Positions 35,246 through 44,247 of a stretch of DNA of 64,000 nucleotides are shown here, one piece after another. Position 1 is the stretch's first letter. Every line of letters starts with the position of its first letter. The stretch lies in NCBI GenBank assembly GCA_963839615.1, contig CAWIVY010000012.1, positions 1 through 64,000 of the forward strand, read 5' to 3'. A model generated the notes under the pieces. The model was not told where the DNA came from. It ran no database searches and worked only from the letters and a program-made list of their open reading frames with translations. The stretch comes from DASQMT01 sp963839615. Lineage in GTDB: Bacteria > Actinomycetota > Thermoleophilia > Solirubrobacterales > Solirubrobacteraceae. Position numbers and translations under genes: made by a program.

Positions 35246-36397
35246 ATGAATCTCATCGTCAAGAACCTTTCCGGACTCGTCAGCGGCGCCATCGGCGACC
35301 AGCTGCGACCGATCGAGACCGTGGTCGTCCGCAACGGCGTGATCGCGCCCTTCGACGACGAAGGCGACGGCATCGAGACATCGGTCGACGCCGCCGGCGC
35401 GATCGCCGTGCCCGGCCTCATCGACTCGCACGCGCACGTGGTCTTCGGCGACTGGACCCCCAGGCAGTCGACGCTCGGCTGGATCGAGAGCTCGATGCAT
35501 GGCGGCGTCACGATGATGATGTCCGCGTCCGAGGTTCATCTGCCCGGCAGGCCGCGCGACCGTGCCGGCGTCAAGGCACTGGCCCTCACCGCGCAGCGGG
35601 CGTTCGCGCGCTACCGGCCCGGCGGGGTGAAGGTCCTCGCGGGCTCGGTGATCGTCGAGCCCTCCCTCGAGCCCGAGGACTTCGCGGCGCTCGCCGAAGA
35701 CGGCGTCGGGCTTGCGAAGGTCGGCTTCGGAGACTTCGCGTCGCAGTCCGAGGCCGCGCCGTTGGTCCGCGCTGCCCAGGCCGCGGGCATCATCGTGATG
35801 AATCACACCGGGGGTGCGTCGATCCCCGACTCCTCGCCGGTGACGATCGAGGATGTCCTCGCCCTGGGCTGCGACATCATCGGCCACGCGAACGGCGGGA
35901 CGACCGCGCTGCCGGACGCCGATCTACCAAGGCTCTTCGACGCGCCGGGCGTCGTGCAACTCGTACAGGCCGGCAATCTGCGCTCTTCGCTCCGCATCCT
36001 CGAGCTGGCGTTCGAGCGTGAGGCGCTCGACCGCATCGTGCTCGCGACGGACACGCCAACCGGCACCGGCGTGATGCCGCTCGGCATGCTGAAGACCGTC
36101 GTCGAGGTCGCCTCCCTGAGCGACGTCACCGCCACGGATGCGATCGCCATGGCGACAGGCAACAACGCACGTGTCCTGCGCCGGCCCGAAGGCGTGCTCG
36201 AGCCCGGTCGGCCGGCGGACCTGGTGCTGCTCCAGGCGCCGTTGGGCGGCGCGGCGAGCTCGCCCATCGGCGCGATCGAGATCGGCGACATCCCGGCGAT
36301 CGTCGCTGTGGTGATCGACGGGCGCGTGGAGGCGCTGCGCTCCCGGAACACCCCGGCTGCCATGCGACAGGCCGCTCTGACCAAAGGACTGCATTGA
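35246..36397 (+). CDS. Enamidase-like amidohydrolase
   Basis: 383-residue amidohydrolase-superfamily enzyme. Metal ligands appear in PGLIDSHAHVVFGDW, Lys or equivalent in GVGLAKVGFGDF, His in MNHTGGASIP and DIIGHANGGTTA, and Asp in VLATDTPTGTGVMPLG. From memory the whole layout, including TPRQSTLGWIESSMHGGVT, HLPGRPRDRAGVKALA and the final SRNTPAA, follows Eubacterium barkeri enamidase, which opens the 6-oxo-tetrahydronicotinate ring to 2-formylglutarate and ammonia. Annotation as imidazolonepropionase or dihydroorotase is less fitting. The gene is followed by an alpha/beta hydrolase and a molybdenum hydroxylase, supporting N-heterocycle degradation. The precise ring is not known. Confidence 0.75.
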   Translation: MNLIVKNLSGLVSGAIGDQLRPIETVVVRNGVIAPFDDEGDGIETSVDAAGAIAVPGLIDSHAHVVFGDWTPRQSTLGWIESSMHGGVTMMMSASEVHLPGRPRDRAGVKALALTAQRAFARYRPGGVKVLAGSVIVEPSLEPEDFAALAEDGVGLAKVGFGDFASQSEAAPLVRAAQAAGIIVMNHTGGASIPDSSPVTIEDVLALGCDIIGHANGGTTALPDADLPRLFDAPGVVQLVQAGNLRSSLRILELAFEREALDRIVLATDTPTGTGVMPLGMLKTVVEVASLSDVTATDAIAMATGNNARVLRRPEGVLEPGRPADLVLLQAPLGGAASSPIGAIEIGDIPAIVAVVIDGRVEALRSRNTPAAMRQAALTKGLH

Positions 36398-37518
36398 CCC
36401 CACCGCTCCTGTTCTTCCCCGACGCCCCCGAGCGAGACGTCCAAGTGATGCGGCTCGCCGCCCAGGCGATGTTCGGTGGATCCGACGCGTTCGAATGCCT
36501 CGCGACGGCGCGTGCGATTCGCGACGACGGCGCGACCGAGATCGCGTGGCGCCAGCGGTGGAGCTCACTCGCCGCGCGCCTCGTCGACGGAGACGACGGT
36601 GCCAGCGAGACGACGCGGCTGCAAGGCGCTGCACGCGCTTCGAGCTACTTCCGCACCGCGGAGTTCTTCGTCCCCTTCGACAGCCCTGAGCGCAAGGTGC
36701 TATTCGACGCCGCGCGGAACGCGTTCCGGACGTCGTTCCCGGCGCTGCCGGTCGACGTCTCGATCATCGGCGTCCCCGACGGCGATGTGGAGTACGACGG
36801 CTACGTCTTCCATGGGCGCGGCAGCAGCGCGTCGGCTCCCGGACCGGGGGTCGTCATGCTCGGCGGCGCTGACTCCTACGCCGAGGAGCTGTTCTTCTTC
36901 GGCGGCTGTGCGCTGGCGCAGCGCGGGATCACGGTCGTGGTTGCCGACACCCCGGGGCGGGGGAGCACCATCCGCCACAAGGGCGTCGTGTCCCGGCCCG
37001 ACTACGAGGTGCCGGCCGCGCGGGTGCTCGATTTTCTCTGCGACCTGCCCTCCGTGGATGCGGAGCGGGTCGGGGCCGTCGGCGTCAGTCTCGGCGGCTA
37101 CTACGCGCCGCGGCTGGCGGCCTTCGACGAGCGGGTGAAAGCGCTCGTCTGCTGGTGCGGGTGCTTCGACGTGCTCGAGGACATCTACGAGTTCTGCCCG
37201 CCGATCCGCGCGCAGATCGCGTGGATCGTGGGCGCGACCGACGACGCCGAGGCGCGCCGGCGCCTCGCGGACTTCAACCTCCGCGAGGTCGCCGATCGCA
37301 TCCGCTGCCCCACCCTCATCACGCACGGCGAGGCGGACACGATCATGGCCGTCCAGAGCGCCCGGCGGCTCTTCGACGCACTGGGCGCGGAGGACAAGCA
37401 GCTGCGGATCTTCGCCGCCGAGGACGGCGGCGGGGATCACTGCAACTACGACGCCTGGACCGACTGCGTCCCGTTCATGTTCGACTGGCTGTTCGGCAAG
37501 CTCGAGCCGCGCGAATGA
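36394..37518 (+). CDS. Alpha/beta hydrolase, 2,6-dihydroxypseudooxynicotine-hydrolase-like
   Basis: 374 residues. After an N-terminal helical cap of about 120 residues comes the alpha/beta core: VVMLGGADSYAEELFFFGG (oxyanion region), VVVADTPGRGST, nucleophile elbow GVSLGGYYAPR (Ser about 230), acid in LITHGEADTIM and His in GGGDHCNYDAW. The long cap and GxSxGGYYA elbow match the family that includes 2,6-dihydroxypseudooxynicotine hydrolase (a C-C hydrolase of nicotine breakdown) and FrsA-like esterases. TTG 36394 overlaps the enamidase stop (TTGA). It likely cleaves a C-C or ester bond in a side chain or ring product. Confidence 0.72.
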   Translation: MTPPLLFFPDAPERDVQVMRLAAQAMFGGSDAFECLATARAIRDDGATEIAWRQRWSSLAARLVDGDDGASETTRLQGAARASSYFRTAEFFVPFDSPERKVLFDAARNAFRTSFPALPVDVSIIGVPDGDVEYDGYVFHGRGSSASAPGPGVVMLGGADSYAEELFFFGGCALAQRGITVVVADTPGRGSTIRHKGVVSRPDYEVPAARVLDFLCDLPSVDAERVGAVGVSLGGYYAPRLAAFDERVKALVCWCGCFDVLEDIYEFCPPIRAQIAWIVGATDDAEARRRLADFNLREVADRIRCPTLITHGEADTIMAVQSARRLFDALGAEDKQLRIFAAEDGGGDHCNYDAWTDCVPFMFDWLFGKLEPRE

Positions 37519-39824
37519 GCACCGGCGCGGTCGTCGGCCGCAGGATCGGCCGCGCCGAGGATCGCGCCCTGCTCTCTGGCGCGGCGACCTTCGTGGCCGA
37601 CGTCAAGCTGGAGGGGATTCTCGACGCCGCGTTCTGCCGCTCGCAGCAGGCGCATGCGCGCGTGACCGGCGTCGACGTCCGGGCAGCGCGCGCGCTGCCC
37701 GGCGTGGAAGCGGTCTATGGCCCGGCCGATCTCGGTGCGCTGCCCGCGCTCACACCGCCGCTGTTCCCGCCCGACGGGCAGGTCATCTTCAGCCCCGGGC
37801 GGCCGCTGCTCGCGGGCGAGGTCGTCCGCTTCGTCGGCGAGGCCGTGGCCGTCGCAGTGGCCGCCGACCGGTACCTCGCGGAGGACGCGTGCGATCTCGT
37901 CGACGTCGGCTACGAGTCGCTACCGGTGCTGGCCACGGTCGAGCGCGCCACCGATCCAGGCGCCATGCCGATCCACGACGCTGCCGACTCCAACGTCCTC
38001 TTCGAGCACGACTTCGACAGCGGGAACGTCGACGCCGCGCTCGCCGGCGCGGACGTCGTGATCCGGCGCCGGCTCGAGATCGCGAGGCTGGCACCCTCGC
38101 CGATGGAGAACCGGGCGATCCTCGCGGCGCCTGCCGAAGACGGTGGCGTCCGCGTCTGGTACTCGACGCAGACGCCGTACGTGCTCAAGCGGGCGCTGGC
38201 CGGCTTCCTCGACGTGGATCCCGGCTCCATCCGCGTCACCTGCCCGCAGGTCGGCGGGGGCTTTGGGCAGAAGTCGCACGTCTACCCAGAGGACATCCTG
38301 GTGCCCTGGCTGGCACTCCAACTCGGCCGGCCGGTCCGCTGGCTCGAGGACCGCACGGAGAACCTGACCGCGTCGTGCCACGCGCGCGGCCAGACGGTCG
38401 ACGCGACGCTCGCCGCCAGCCGGGAGGGCGAGATCCTCGCGATCGAGGCCGACATCACCGTCGACGTCGGCGCGTACGGCGTCTACCCCCACGGTCAGCT
38501 GATCGAGGTGCTCGGGACGCCGAACATGCTCACAGGTCCCTATCGCATCCCGGAGCTTCGGTTCCGGGCGCGCGCGATCGCGACCAACCTCTGTCCCGGT
38601 GGGGGCTATCGAGGCGTCGGGCTCGCGTCAGCCGTGTTCGTCCACGAGCGGATGATCGACATCCTCGCCGGCGAGATCGGCCTGACGGCGGACGAGGTTC
38701 GGCGCCGCAACCTCCTGCGAAGTGACGAGCTGCCATACGCGAACCCGCGCGGCCTGCTGTACGACAGCGGCGACTACCCGGCAGCGCTCGAACTGGCGCT
38801 CGAGGCAGTCGGGGCCGACTCGCTCCCGGAGCTGCGAGCCGAGGCGGCTGAGCGCGGCGCGCAGGTTGGCCTCGGGCTGTGCTCCTACAACGAGTACACG
38901 GGGATGGGCTCGAACGTCTTCCAGGGCCGCGGGATGGTCGCGATCGTCGGCTATGAGGAGTCGCGGATCTCGATCACGCTCGACGGCCACGCCCTCGTGC
39001 GGCCCACCGTCCCGACAACCGGGCAGGGGTCGGCGACCGCGTTCGCGCAGCTCGTAGCCGACGGCCTCGGCGTGCCGCTGCGGCTCGTCGAGGTGCGCCA
39101 ACCGGACACGGCGGCTGGTCCTGACGGAAGCGGCGCGTTCGCGAGTCGAGGAACCGTGGTCGGCGGCACCGCGATCCAGCGTGCGAGCGCCTCGCTCCGC
39201 GCGCGGATCGTCGAGGTCGCGGCCCGGCACCTGCGGATCGCGCCCGAGGACGTCGAGCTCGCTGACGGCAAGGTCTTTGCCCGTGACGAGCCGGATATGC
39301 AAGCCACGCTCGCCGAGGTCGCAGCCGTCGCCGAGGGCTACCTCGACGTCACGGAACGCCACGACCCGACAACGACGACGTTCAGTTACGGGACCCACGC
39401 GTGCCTCGTCGAGGTGACCCCGCGGCTGGGGGCCGTGCGGACACTGCGCTACGCGATCGCCGACGACGTCGGGCGACTGATCAACCCGATGATCGTCGAC
39501 GGGCAGAGCCACGGCTCGACCGTGCAGGGCTTCGGCGTCGCGTTCCTCGAGGGCGTCGTCTACGACGAGGCCGGACAGCCGAACACGAGCACGCTCGCGG
39601 ACTACCTCCTGCCGACCGCGTCCGACGTGCCGACCTTTACGCTGCGGCATCTCGAGAACCATCCCGGAGGATCGCCGGGTGGCTTCCGCGGCGCCGGGGA
39701 GAGCGGCACGGTGGCCGCACCGGCTGCATTGCTCAACGCCGTGTCCAACGCCCTCGGCGTGGAGTTCAACCGTGTCCCGCTGACACCCGAGGCGATCTTC
39801 GCGGCAGGGCCGGTCGCCTCATGA
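37515..39824 (+). CDS. Molybdenum hydroxylase large subunit (xanthine dehydrogenase/CoxL family)
   Basis: 769 residues. N-terminal GRRIGRAEDRALLSGAATFV and VGGGFGQKSHVYPED mark the aldehyde oxidase/xanthine dehydrogenase fold; GGGYRGVGLASAVF replaces the AYRCSFR loop of form I CO dehydrogenase, and the active-site Glu is in GGFRGAGESGTVAAPAA near the C-terminus. It binds molybdopterin cytosine dinucleotide in this family and hydroxylates an N-heterocycle or aldehyde. The partner FAD and 2Fe-2S subunits are encoded 6-7 kb downstream (46031 and 46900), beyond the transporter genes. ATG 37515 overlaps the previous stop. Confidence 0.86.
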   Translation: MSTGAVVGRRIGRAEDRALLSGAATFVADVKLEGILDAAFCRSQQAHARVTGVDVRAARALPGVEAVYGPADLGALPALTPPLFPPDGQVIFSPGRPLLAGEVVRFVGEAVAVAVAADRYLAEDACDLVDVGYESLPVLATVERATDPGAMPIHDAADSNVLFEHDFDSGNVDAALAGADVVIRRRLEIARLAPSPMENRAILAAPAEDGGVRVWYSTQTPYVLKRALAGFLDVDPGSIRVTCPQVGGGFGQKSHVYPEDILVPWLALQLGRPVRWLEDRTENLTASCHARGQTVDATLAASREGEILAIEADITVDVGAYGVYPHGQLIEVLGTPNMLTGPYRIPELRFRARAIATNLCPGGGYRGVGLASAVFVHERMIDILAGEIGLTADEVRRRNLLRSDELPYANPRGLLYDSGDYPAALELALEAVGADSLPELRAEAAERGAQVGLGLCSYNEYTGMGSNVFQGRGMVAIVGYEESRISITLDGHALVRPTVPTTGQGSATAFAQLVADGLGVPLRLVEVRQPDTAAGPDGSGAFASRGTVVGGTAIQRASASLRARIVEVAARHLRIAPEDVELADGKVFARDEPDMQATLAEVAAVAEGYLDVTERHDPTTTTFSYGTHACLVEVTPRLGAVRTLRYAIADDVGRLINPMIVDGQSHGSTVQGFGVAFLEGVVYDEAGQPNTSTLADYLLPTASDVPTFTLRHLENHPGGSPGGFRGAGESGTVAAPAALLNAVSNALGVEFNRVPLTPEAIFAAGPVAS

Positions 39825-40183
39825 GTGCCCGACCGGAGCTCCCGAGGTCCCGACTGGATCACGTCGGCATCCCGACCACCGAGGAGAAGCCGGGGGCCGA
39901 GTACCTGCCGGCCGACGGCGTCTGGATCACCAACCCGCGCAGCCATCCACTCGGGATCGAGTGGGTGCGGCACACCCCGGAGAGCCGGATGCCGGTGCGC
40001 CTGCAGCAGGAGCCGCACCTCGCGTTCCGGGTGGACGCGCTGGCGCCGTACCTGTTGGCCCACGAGGTGCTGGTCCCGCCGTTCGCGCTCGGACGGGTCG
40101 AGATCGCGTTCGTGGACGTCGACGGCGTGATCGTCGAGCTCCTCGACTTCAAAGAGACGAATGAGGAGGGGTGGGTTGCCTGA
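39821..40183 (+). CDS. Small VOC-like protein of unknown function
   Basis: 120 residues. LDHVGIPTTE at the N-terminus and the closing VEIAFVDVDGVIVELLDF are reminiscent of a single VOC module, with one conserved His near the start and Glu near the end; between them is HPLGIEWVRHTPESRMP. It starts at an ATG overlapping the large-subunit stop (ATGA), so it is made with it. It may be a lactoylglutathione-lyase-like accessory or a chaperone-like partner. I do not recognise a named family member. Confidence 0.62.
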   Translation: MSARPELPRSRLDHVGIPTTEEKPGAEYLPADGVWITNPRSHPLGIEWVRHTPESRMPVRLQQEPHLAFRVDALAPYLLAHEVLVPPFALGRVEIAFVDVDGVIVELLDFKETNEEGWVA

Positions 40184-40772
40184 GCATCTCGTGATCAGGA
40201 AGTTCATGGTCTTCAGCGAGGAGGTGCTGACCGAGGGTGGGCGAGCAGACGGCGAACCGCTGCGGAAAGCCGCCGCGGTCGCGGTGTTCGCGAACCCCTA
40301 CGCCGGCCGCCCGTACGCCGAGGATCTCTCGGAGTTGGTGATCCCGAGCGCGGAGCTCGGTCGCGAGCTCGGCGCGCGCGCCGCGGCCGCCCTCGGCGGG
40401 GCCCCGGTCCAGAGCTACGGCAAGGCCGCTGTCGTCGGCACCGCCGGCGAGCAGGAGCACGCCGTCGCCTGCAAGACGTCGGTGTTCGGCGACGAGTTCC
40501 GCGCGGCGATCGGCGGGGCCCGGGCATGGCTGGCGTCGGTGAACAAGCGCTCAGGGCCGGGCGCCCACGTCGACGTCCCGCTCTCGTTCAAGGACGACGT
40601 CTGGGTCCGCTCGCACTACGACAGCATCGCCGTCACCCTCCATGACGCCCCGCTGGAGCACGAGATCGCGTTGATCTGCGGGGTCGCATCACGCGGCCGG
40701 CTGAACGAGCGGCTCGGCGGCAAGACCCGCGAGGCCGTGCTCGCGGAGACAGAGAGGGAAGCCGCGTCCTGA
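40176..40772 (+). CDS. Amino acid synthesis (DUF1185) family protein
   Basis: About 198 residues. IRKFMVFSEEVLTEGG, VFANPYAGRPYAEDLSEL, SYGKAAVVGTAGEQEHA and KRSGPGAHVDVPLSFKDDVW are hallmarks of the AA_synth family (PF06684), whose biochemical function is poorly known although members sit in catabolic operons for amides and heterocycles. TTG 40176 is preferred because AGGAGGGG (40164-40171) would otherwise lie inside the coding region of the longer ATG 40161 form. It is coupled to the upstream small protein and to livG downstream. Confidence 0.75.
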   Translation: MPEHLVIRKFMVFSEEVLTEGGRADGEPLRKAAAVAVFANPYAGRPYAEDLSELVIPSAELGRELGARAAAALGGAPVQSYGKAAVVGTAGEQEHAVACKTSVFGDEFRAAIGGARAWLASVNKRSGPGAHVDVPLSFKDDVWVRSHYDSIAVTLHDAPLEHEIALICGVASRGRLNERLGGKTREAVLAETEREAAS

Positions 40773-41485
40773 TGTTGCGGACCGTCGGCGCCCAGGTGCA
40801 CTTCGAAGGAGTCCGCGCTGTCGACGGCGTCGACTTCGAGCTCTCCGCGGGCGAGGTGCTCGGCCTGATCGGGCCGAACGGCGCAGGCAAGACGACGCTG
40901 GTGAACGCGCTGACCGGGTTCCAGGCCCTTACCTCCGGAGAGGTCTGGATCGACGATGCCGAGGTGACCTCCTGGCCGGCGCACAAGCGCGCGCGGCGCG
41001 GCGTGGCCAGGACGTTCCAGGCAGTGCGCGTGTTCAAGCGGATGACGGTTCGCGAGAACATCGAGCTCGGCGCGATCGGCTGCGGGCTCTCCCGCGGGCG
41101 GGCGGCCGAGAGAGCGGACGAGCTGATCGCGCTCGCCGACTTCGCGGACTGGAGCGAGATCGAGGCGCGAAGCCTGCCGCACGGGATCGCCCATCGGGCC
41201 GGAGTGCTGCGGGCGCTGGCCGCGGATCCGACCTACCTGTTGCTCGACGAGCCGGCCGCAGGGCTCGACGAACGGGACACCGACGACCTCGGGGCGTTTC
41301 TCGCGCGGGTCCGTGCCAGCCGCGACTGCGGAATCCTGCTGATCGAACACGACGTGCGGTTCGTGATGGAGATCTGCGAGAGGGTCCAGGTCCTCGATCA
41401 CGGCAAGAGCATCGCGGTGGGGACGCCGACCGCGATCACCGCCGACGAGGGCGTCCGGCGCGCATACCTGGGAGCGGAGCGATGA
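40772..41485 (+). CDS. Branched-chain-type ABC transporter ATPase (LivG-like), atypical signature
   Basis: 237 residues. Walker A GPNGAGKTTLVNALTGF, a Q loop in RTFQAVRVFKRMTVRENI, Walker B LLLDEPAAGLD and the switch His in ILLIEHDVRFV are all present. Where LSGG[EQ]QR-type signature text is expected there is RSLPHGIAHRAGVLRALA, so the ATP-sandwich serine/glycine pair is missing on this subunit. Its partner LivF (next gene) keeps a normal LSGGEQQQ, so the pair may have only one canonical ATP site. It powers import of the growth substrate, presumably a carboxylated or amide heterocycle. Confidence 0.84.
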   Translation: MLRTVGAQVHFEGVRAVDGVDFELSAGEVLGLIGPNGAGKTTLVNALTGFQALTSGEVWIDDAEVTSWPAHKRARRGVARTFQAVRVFKRMTVRENIELGAIGCGLSRGRAAERADELIALADFADWSEIEARSLPHGIAHRAGVLRALAADPTYLLLDEPAAGLDERDTDDLGAFLARVRASRDCGILLIEHDVRFVMEICERVQVLDHGKSIAVGTPTAITADEGVRRAYLGAER

Positions 41486-42198
41486 CGGCGCTGGAGGTGC
41501 GCGATCTGCACGTCGCGTACAACCGCGTCCCCGCGCTGCGCGGCATCGCGCTGACGGTCGAGACCGGCGAGATCGTCGCGCTGATCGGACCGAACGGGGC
41601 CGGCAAGACGACGACGCTGTCGGCGATCTTCGGCCTGGTCCGGACGGAGCGCGGATCGGTCCGCTTCGACGGGCAGGAGCTCACGGGCCTGACGCCCGAG
41701 CGGATCGTCAGGCGAGGGCTGGCGCTCGTGCCCGAGGGGCGGCACATCTTCCAGTCGATGACCGTGGCCGAGAACCTCGCGCTCGGCCAGATGGCCAAGG
41801 GGCGCAACGGCCAGCGCGGCCGGGTGCTCGACGAGGTGCTCGAGATCTTCCCGATCCTGCGCGAGTACTACAAGTCGCCGGCGGCGCGCCTCTCGGGCGG
41901 TGAGCAGCAGCAGCTCGCGATCGCTCGAGCGCTGCTCTCCGGGCCGCGCCTGCTGCTGCTGGACGAGCCGTCGCTCGGACTGGCGCCGCAGCTCGTCGAC
42001 ATGCTCTTCACGGTCATGGGGCAGCTCCGCGAGCGGGGCACCACGATCCTGCTCGTCGAGCAGAACGCGCGGCGGACGCTGCGCTTCGCCGATGCGAGCT
42101 ACCTGCTCAAGGCAGGGCGCATGGAGTTCGACCGGCTCACGCCGGAGATGGCGGACAACCCGGCGATCGTCGACGCCTACCTCGGAGGCGCGAGGTAG
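41482..42198 (+). CDS. Branched-chain-type ABC transporter ATPase (LivF-like)
   Basis: 238 residues. LIGPNGAGKTTTLSAIFG (Walker A), VPEGRHIFQSMTVAENL (LivF-type Q-loop text), ARLSGGEQQQLAIARALL (signature), LLLLDEPSLGLAP (Walker B) and ILLVEQNARRTL (switch His replaced by Gln, as usual in LivF). ATG 41482 overlaps the livG stop (ATGA). Cytoplasmic subunit of the importer with the LivG-like, LivH-like and LivM-like proteins. Confidence 0.9.
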   Translation: MTALEVRDLHVAYNRVPALRGIALTVETGEIVALIGPNGAGKTTTLSAIFGLVRTERGSVRFDGQELTGLTPERIVRRGLALVPEGRHIFQSMTVAENLALGQMAKGRNGQRGRVLDEVLEIFPILREYYKSPAARLSGGEQQQLAIARALLSGPRLLLLDEPSLGLAPQLVDMLFTVMGQLRERGTTILLVEQNARRTLRFADASYLLKAGRMEFDRLTPEMADNPAIVDAYLGGAR

Positions 42199-43082
42199 TG
42201 ACCGACCTGTTCCAGCACCTGGTCGACATCGCCACCCTGGGCAGCCTGTACGCGCTGTTGGGGCTCGGCATCGCGCTGATCTTCGGCGTCATGCGGCTCA
42301 TCAACTTCGCCTACGGCGAGCTCATCATGGTCTCGGCCTACGCGCCAGTACTGCTGCTCGACACACCGTGGCCGATCGTCGTGGTGGTGGCCCTGATCGT
42401 GCCGGTGATCTTTGCACTGGCGATGGAGCGGATCGCGTTCCGGCCGATCCGAGGAGCCAGCGAGGGCACGATGCTCGTCGCGTCGTTCGCGCTCAGCTAC
42501 CTGCTCCAGAACCTCGCGCTGCTGCTGTTCGGAGCGACTCCGCGGTCGACCGGCCTGCTCTCCGGCCTGACCGAGTCGGTCACGTTCGCCGGGCTCACGG
42601 TGCCGAAGCTGAGCATCGTCACGGTCGTGGTGACGGCGCTGCTACTGGCCGCGCTGTCCTACTTCCTCGCCCGGACTCCTGTCGGGATGCAGATGCGGGC
42701 GGCCGCCGAGGACTTCCGGATGGCGCGGATCCTCGGTGTGCGCGCGAATCTGGTGATCGCGACCGCGTTCGGGATCAGCGGCCTGCTCTGCGGCGTCTGC
42801 GCCGTGCTCATCGTCGCGCAGACCGGGACCGTGACACCGACGATCGGCCTTGACGCGGTCCTCGTCGCGTTCATCGCCACGATCCTCGGGGGCATGGGCA
42901 GCCCGGCCGGCGCTGTCGCGGGCGGATACGTCCTCGCGGCGCTGACCGTCCTGCTCGAATCGACCTTGCCGGCAGACCTCCGGCCCTTCCGGGACGCGTT
43001 CGCATACACGCTCGTGGTCGCGGTGCTGATCTACCGCCCGCAGGGCCTGATCACCCCGCCAGGCACGGAGACCAGGATCTGA
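42198..43082 (+). CDS. Branched-chain-type ABC transporter permease (LivH-like)
   Basis: 294 residues with about eight membrane helices. ALLGLGIALIFGVMRLINFAYGE is the LivH N-terminal signature and MQMRAAAEDFRMARILGV the ATPase-coupling loop. GTG 42198 shares its first base with the livF stop. The C-terminal YRPQGLITPPGTE is typical. Confidence 0.9.
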   Translation: MTDLFQHLVDIATLGSLYALLGLGIALIFGVMRLINFAYGELIMVSAYAPVLLLDTPWPIVVVVALIVPVIFALAMERIAFRPIRGASEGTMLVASFALSYLLQNLALLLFGATPRSTGLLSGLTESVTFAGLTVPKLSIVTVVVTALLLAALSYFLARTPVGMQMRAAAEDFRMARILGVRANLVIATAFGISGLLCGVCAVLIVAQTGTVTPTIGLDAVLVAFIATILGGMGSPAGAVAGGYVLAALTVLLESTLPADLRPFRDAFAYTLVVAVLIYRPQGLITPPGTETRI

Positions 43083-44191
43083 TGACCGCCGCGATTGCGT
43101 CCCGGATCCGGGAAAACGGCGTCGGTATCGCCCTGATCGTGCTCGTCGCGCTGCTCACCTGGCTGGTCTCGCTGGGCTCGGACGTGCTCGTCCGGACCGC
43201 GACGTCGGGCCTGATCCTGCTGCTCGCCACGGTCGCGCTCTACGTGTTCGTCGGCAACTCCGGGATTCTCTCCTTCGGACACGCCAGCTTCATGATGATC
43301 GGCGGCTACTCGGCTGGCCTTTTCGTGTTCACGGCCGAGCAGAAGGAGCTCCTGCTCCCCGACCTGCCGGGCGTCCTGGCCGACGTGCACTTCAGCGTCG
43401 AGCTGGCGCCCGTGGCCGGGGGCGTGCTGGCCGCGGTCGTCGCGGCGCTCCTCTCGCTGCCGCTGGCTCGGCTCTCGGGCATCCCGGCGGCGCTCACGAC
43501 GTTCGCGTTCCTGGGCATCTGCTACGAGGTCGTCTCGAACTGGACCGCGGTCACGGGCGGACCCGCGGGCTTGGCAGGCATCCCGATCTCCAGCGACCTC
43601 AGCACCGCGTTGATCTGGTCGTCCGTCGCGATCGCGGTCGCCTCCCTGTTCCAGAACTCGGCCTGGGGCAGACGCCTCCGGGCGTCGCGTGAGGACGAGG
43701 CTGCCGCTCGGGCCTGCGGGATCGGGGTGCGCAACGAGCGCCGCGTCGCCTTTGTGATCTCCGCCTTCTTCCTCGGGGTCGCGGGCGGGTTGTACGCGCA
43801 GTTCCTCGGCAACCTGACGCCCGGAACGATCTACCTGGACATCACCTTCCTGACGCTCGCGATGCTCGTGGTCGGCGGAATCCACAGCCTGTCGGGAGCG
43901 GTGCTCGGCAGCGTGTTCATCTCCGTGGTCGCCGAGATCCTTCGTCGTGCCGAGGGCGGTTTCGACCTTGGGTTCATCGAGTTCGCCGGACGTTCCGGCG
44001 TGCGCGAGGTGGGGCTGGCGCTCGTGCTGCTCGGGGTTCTGCTCTGGCGGCCCGAAGGCATCGTCGGAGGGCGCGAGATCGCGCTCCGCCGCCGGCGCCC
44101 GCCGACGGGGCGAGACCCCGCACGCGAGGACGTGGGCCAGGAGGCAGAGGGATCGGTCCGCGTCGAGCAGACGGGGAGTCATTCGACGTGA
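43082..44191 (+). CDS. Branched-chain-type ABC transporter permease (LivM-like)
   Basis: 369 residues with about nine membrane helices. FVGNSGILSFGHASFMMIGGY and GGPAGLAGIPIS are LivM signatures; RLRASREDEAAARACGI is the coupling loop and YLDITFLTLAMLVVGGIHS marks the last periplasmic turn. The C-terminal 40 residues after RPEGIVGGRE are charged and extend beyond the family end. ATG 43082 overlaps the livH stop. Confidence 0.9.
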   Translation: MTAAIASRIRENGVGIALIVLVALLTWLVSLGSDVLVRTATSGLILLLATVALYVFVGNSGILSFGHASFMMIGGYSAGLFVFTAEQKELLLPDLPGVLADVHFSVELAPVAGGVLAAVVAALLSLPLARLSGIPAALTTFAFLGICYEVVSNWTAVTGGPAGLAGIPISSDLSTALIWSSVAIAVASLFQNSAWGRRLRASREDEAAARACGIGVRNERRVAFVISAFFLGVAGGLYAQFLGNLTPGTIYLDITFLTLAMLVVGGIHSLSGAVLGSVFISVVAEILRRAEGGFDLGFIEFAGRSGVREVGLALVLLGVLLWRPEGIVGGREIALRRRRPPTGRDPAREDVGQEAEGSVRVEQTGSHST

Positions 44192-44247
44192 CCCACCAGC
44201 AAGGACAACGGGCGAACTCGCTTTGCCCACAACCAGGAGGGATTGAG

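Noticed and set aside
37515..39824. Aerobic form I CO dehydrogenase large subunit
   Set aside because: The active-site loop is GGYRGVG, not AYRCSFR, so CO oxidation is not supported.
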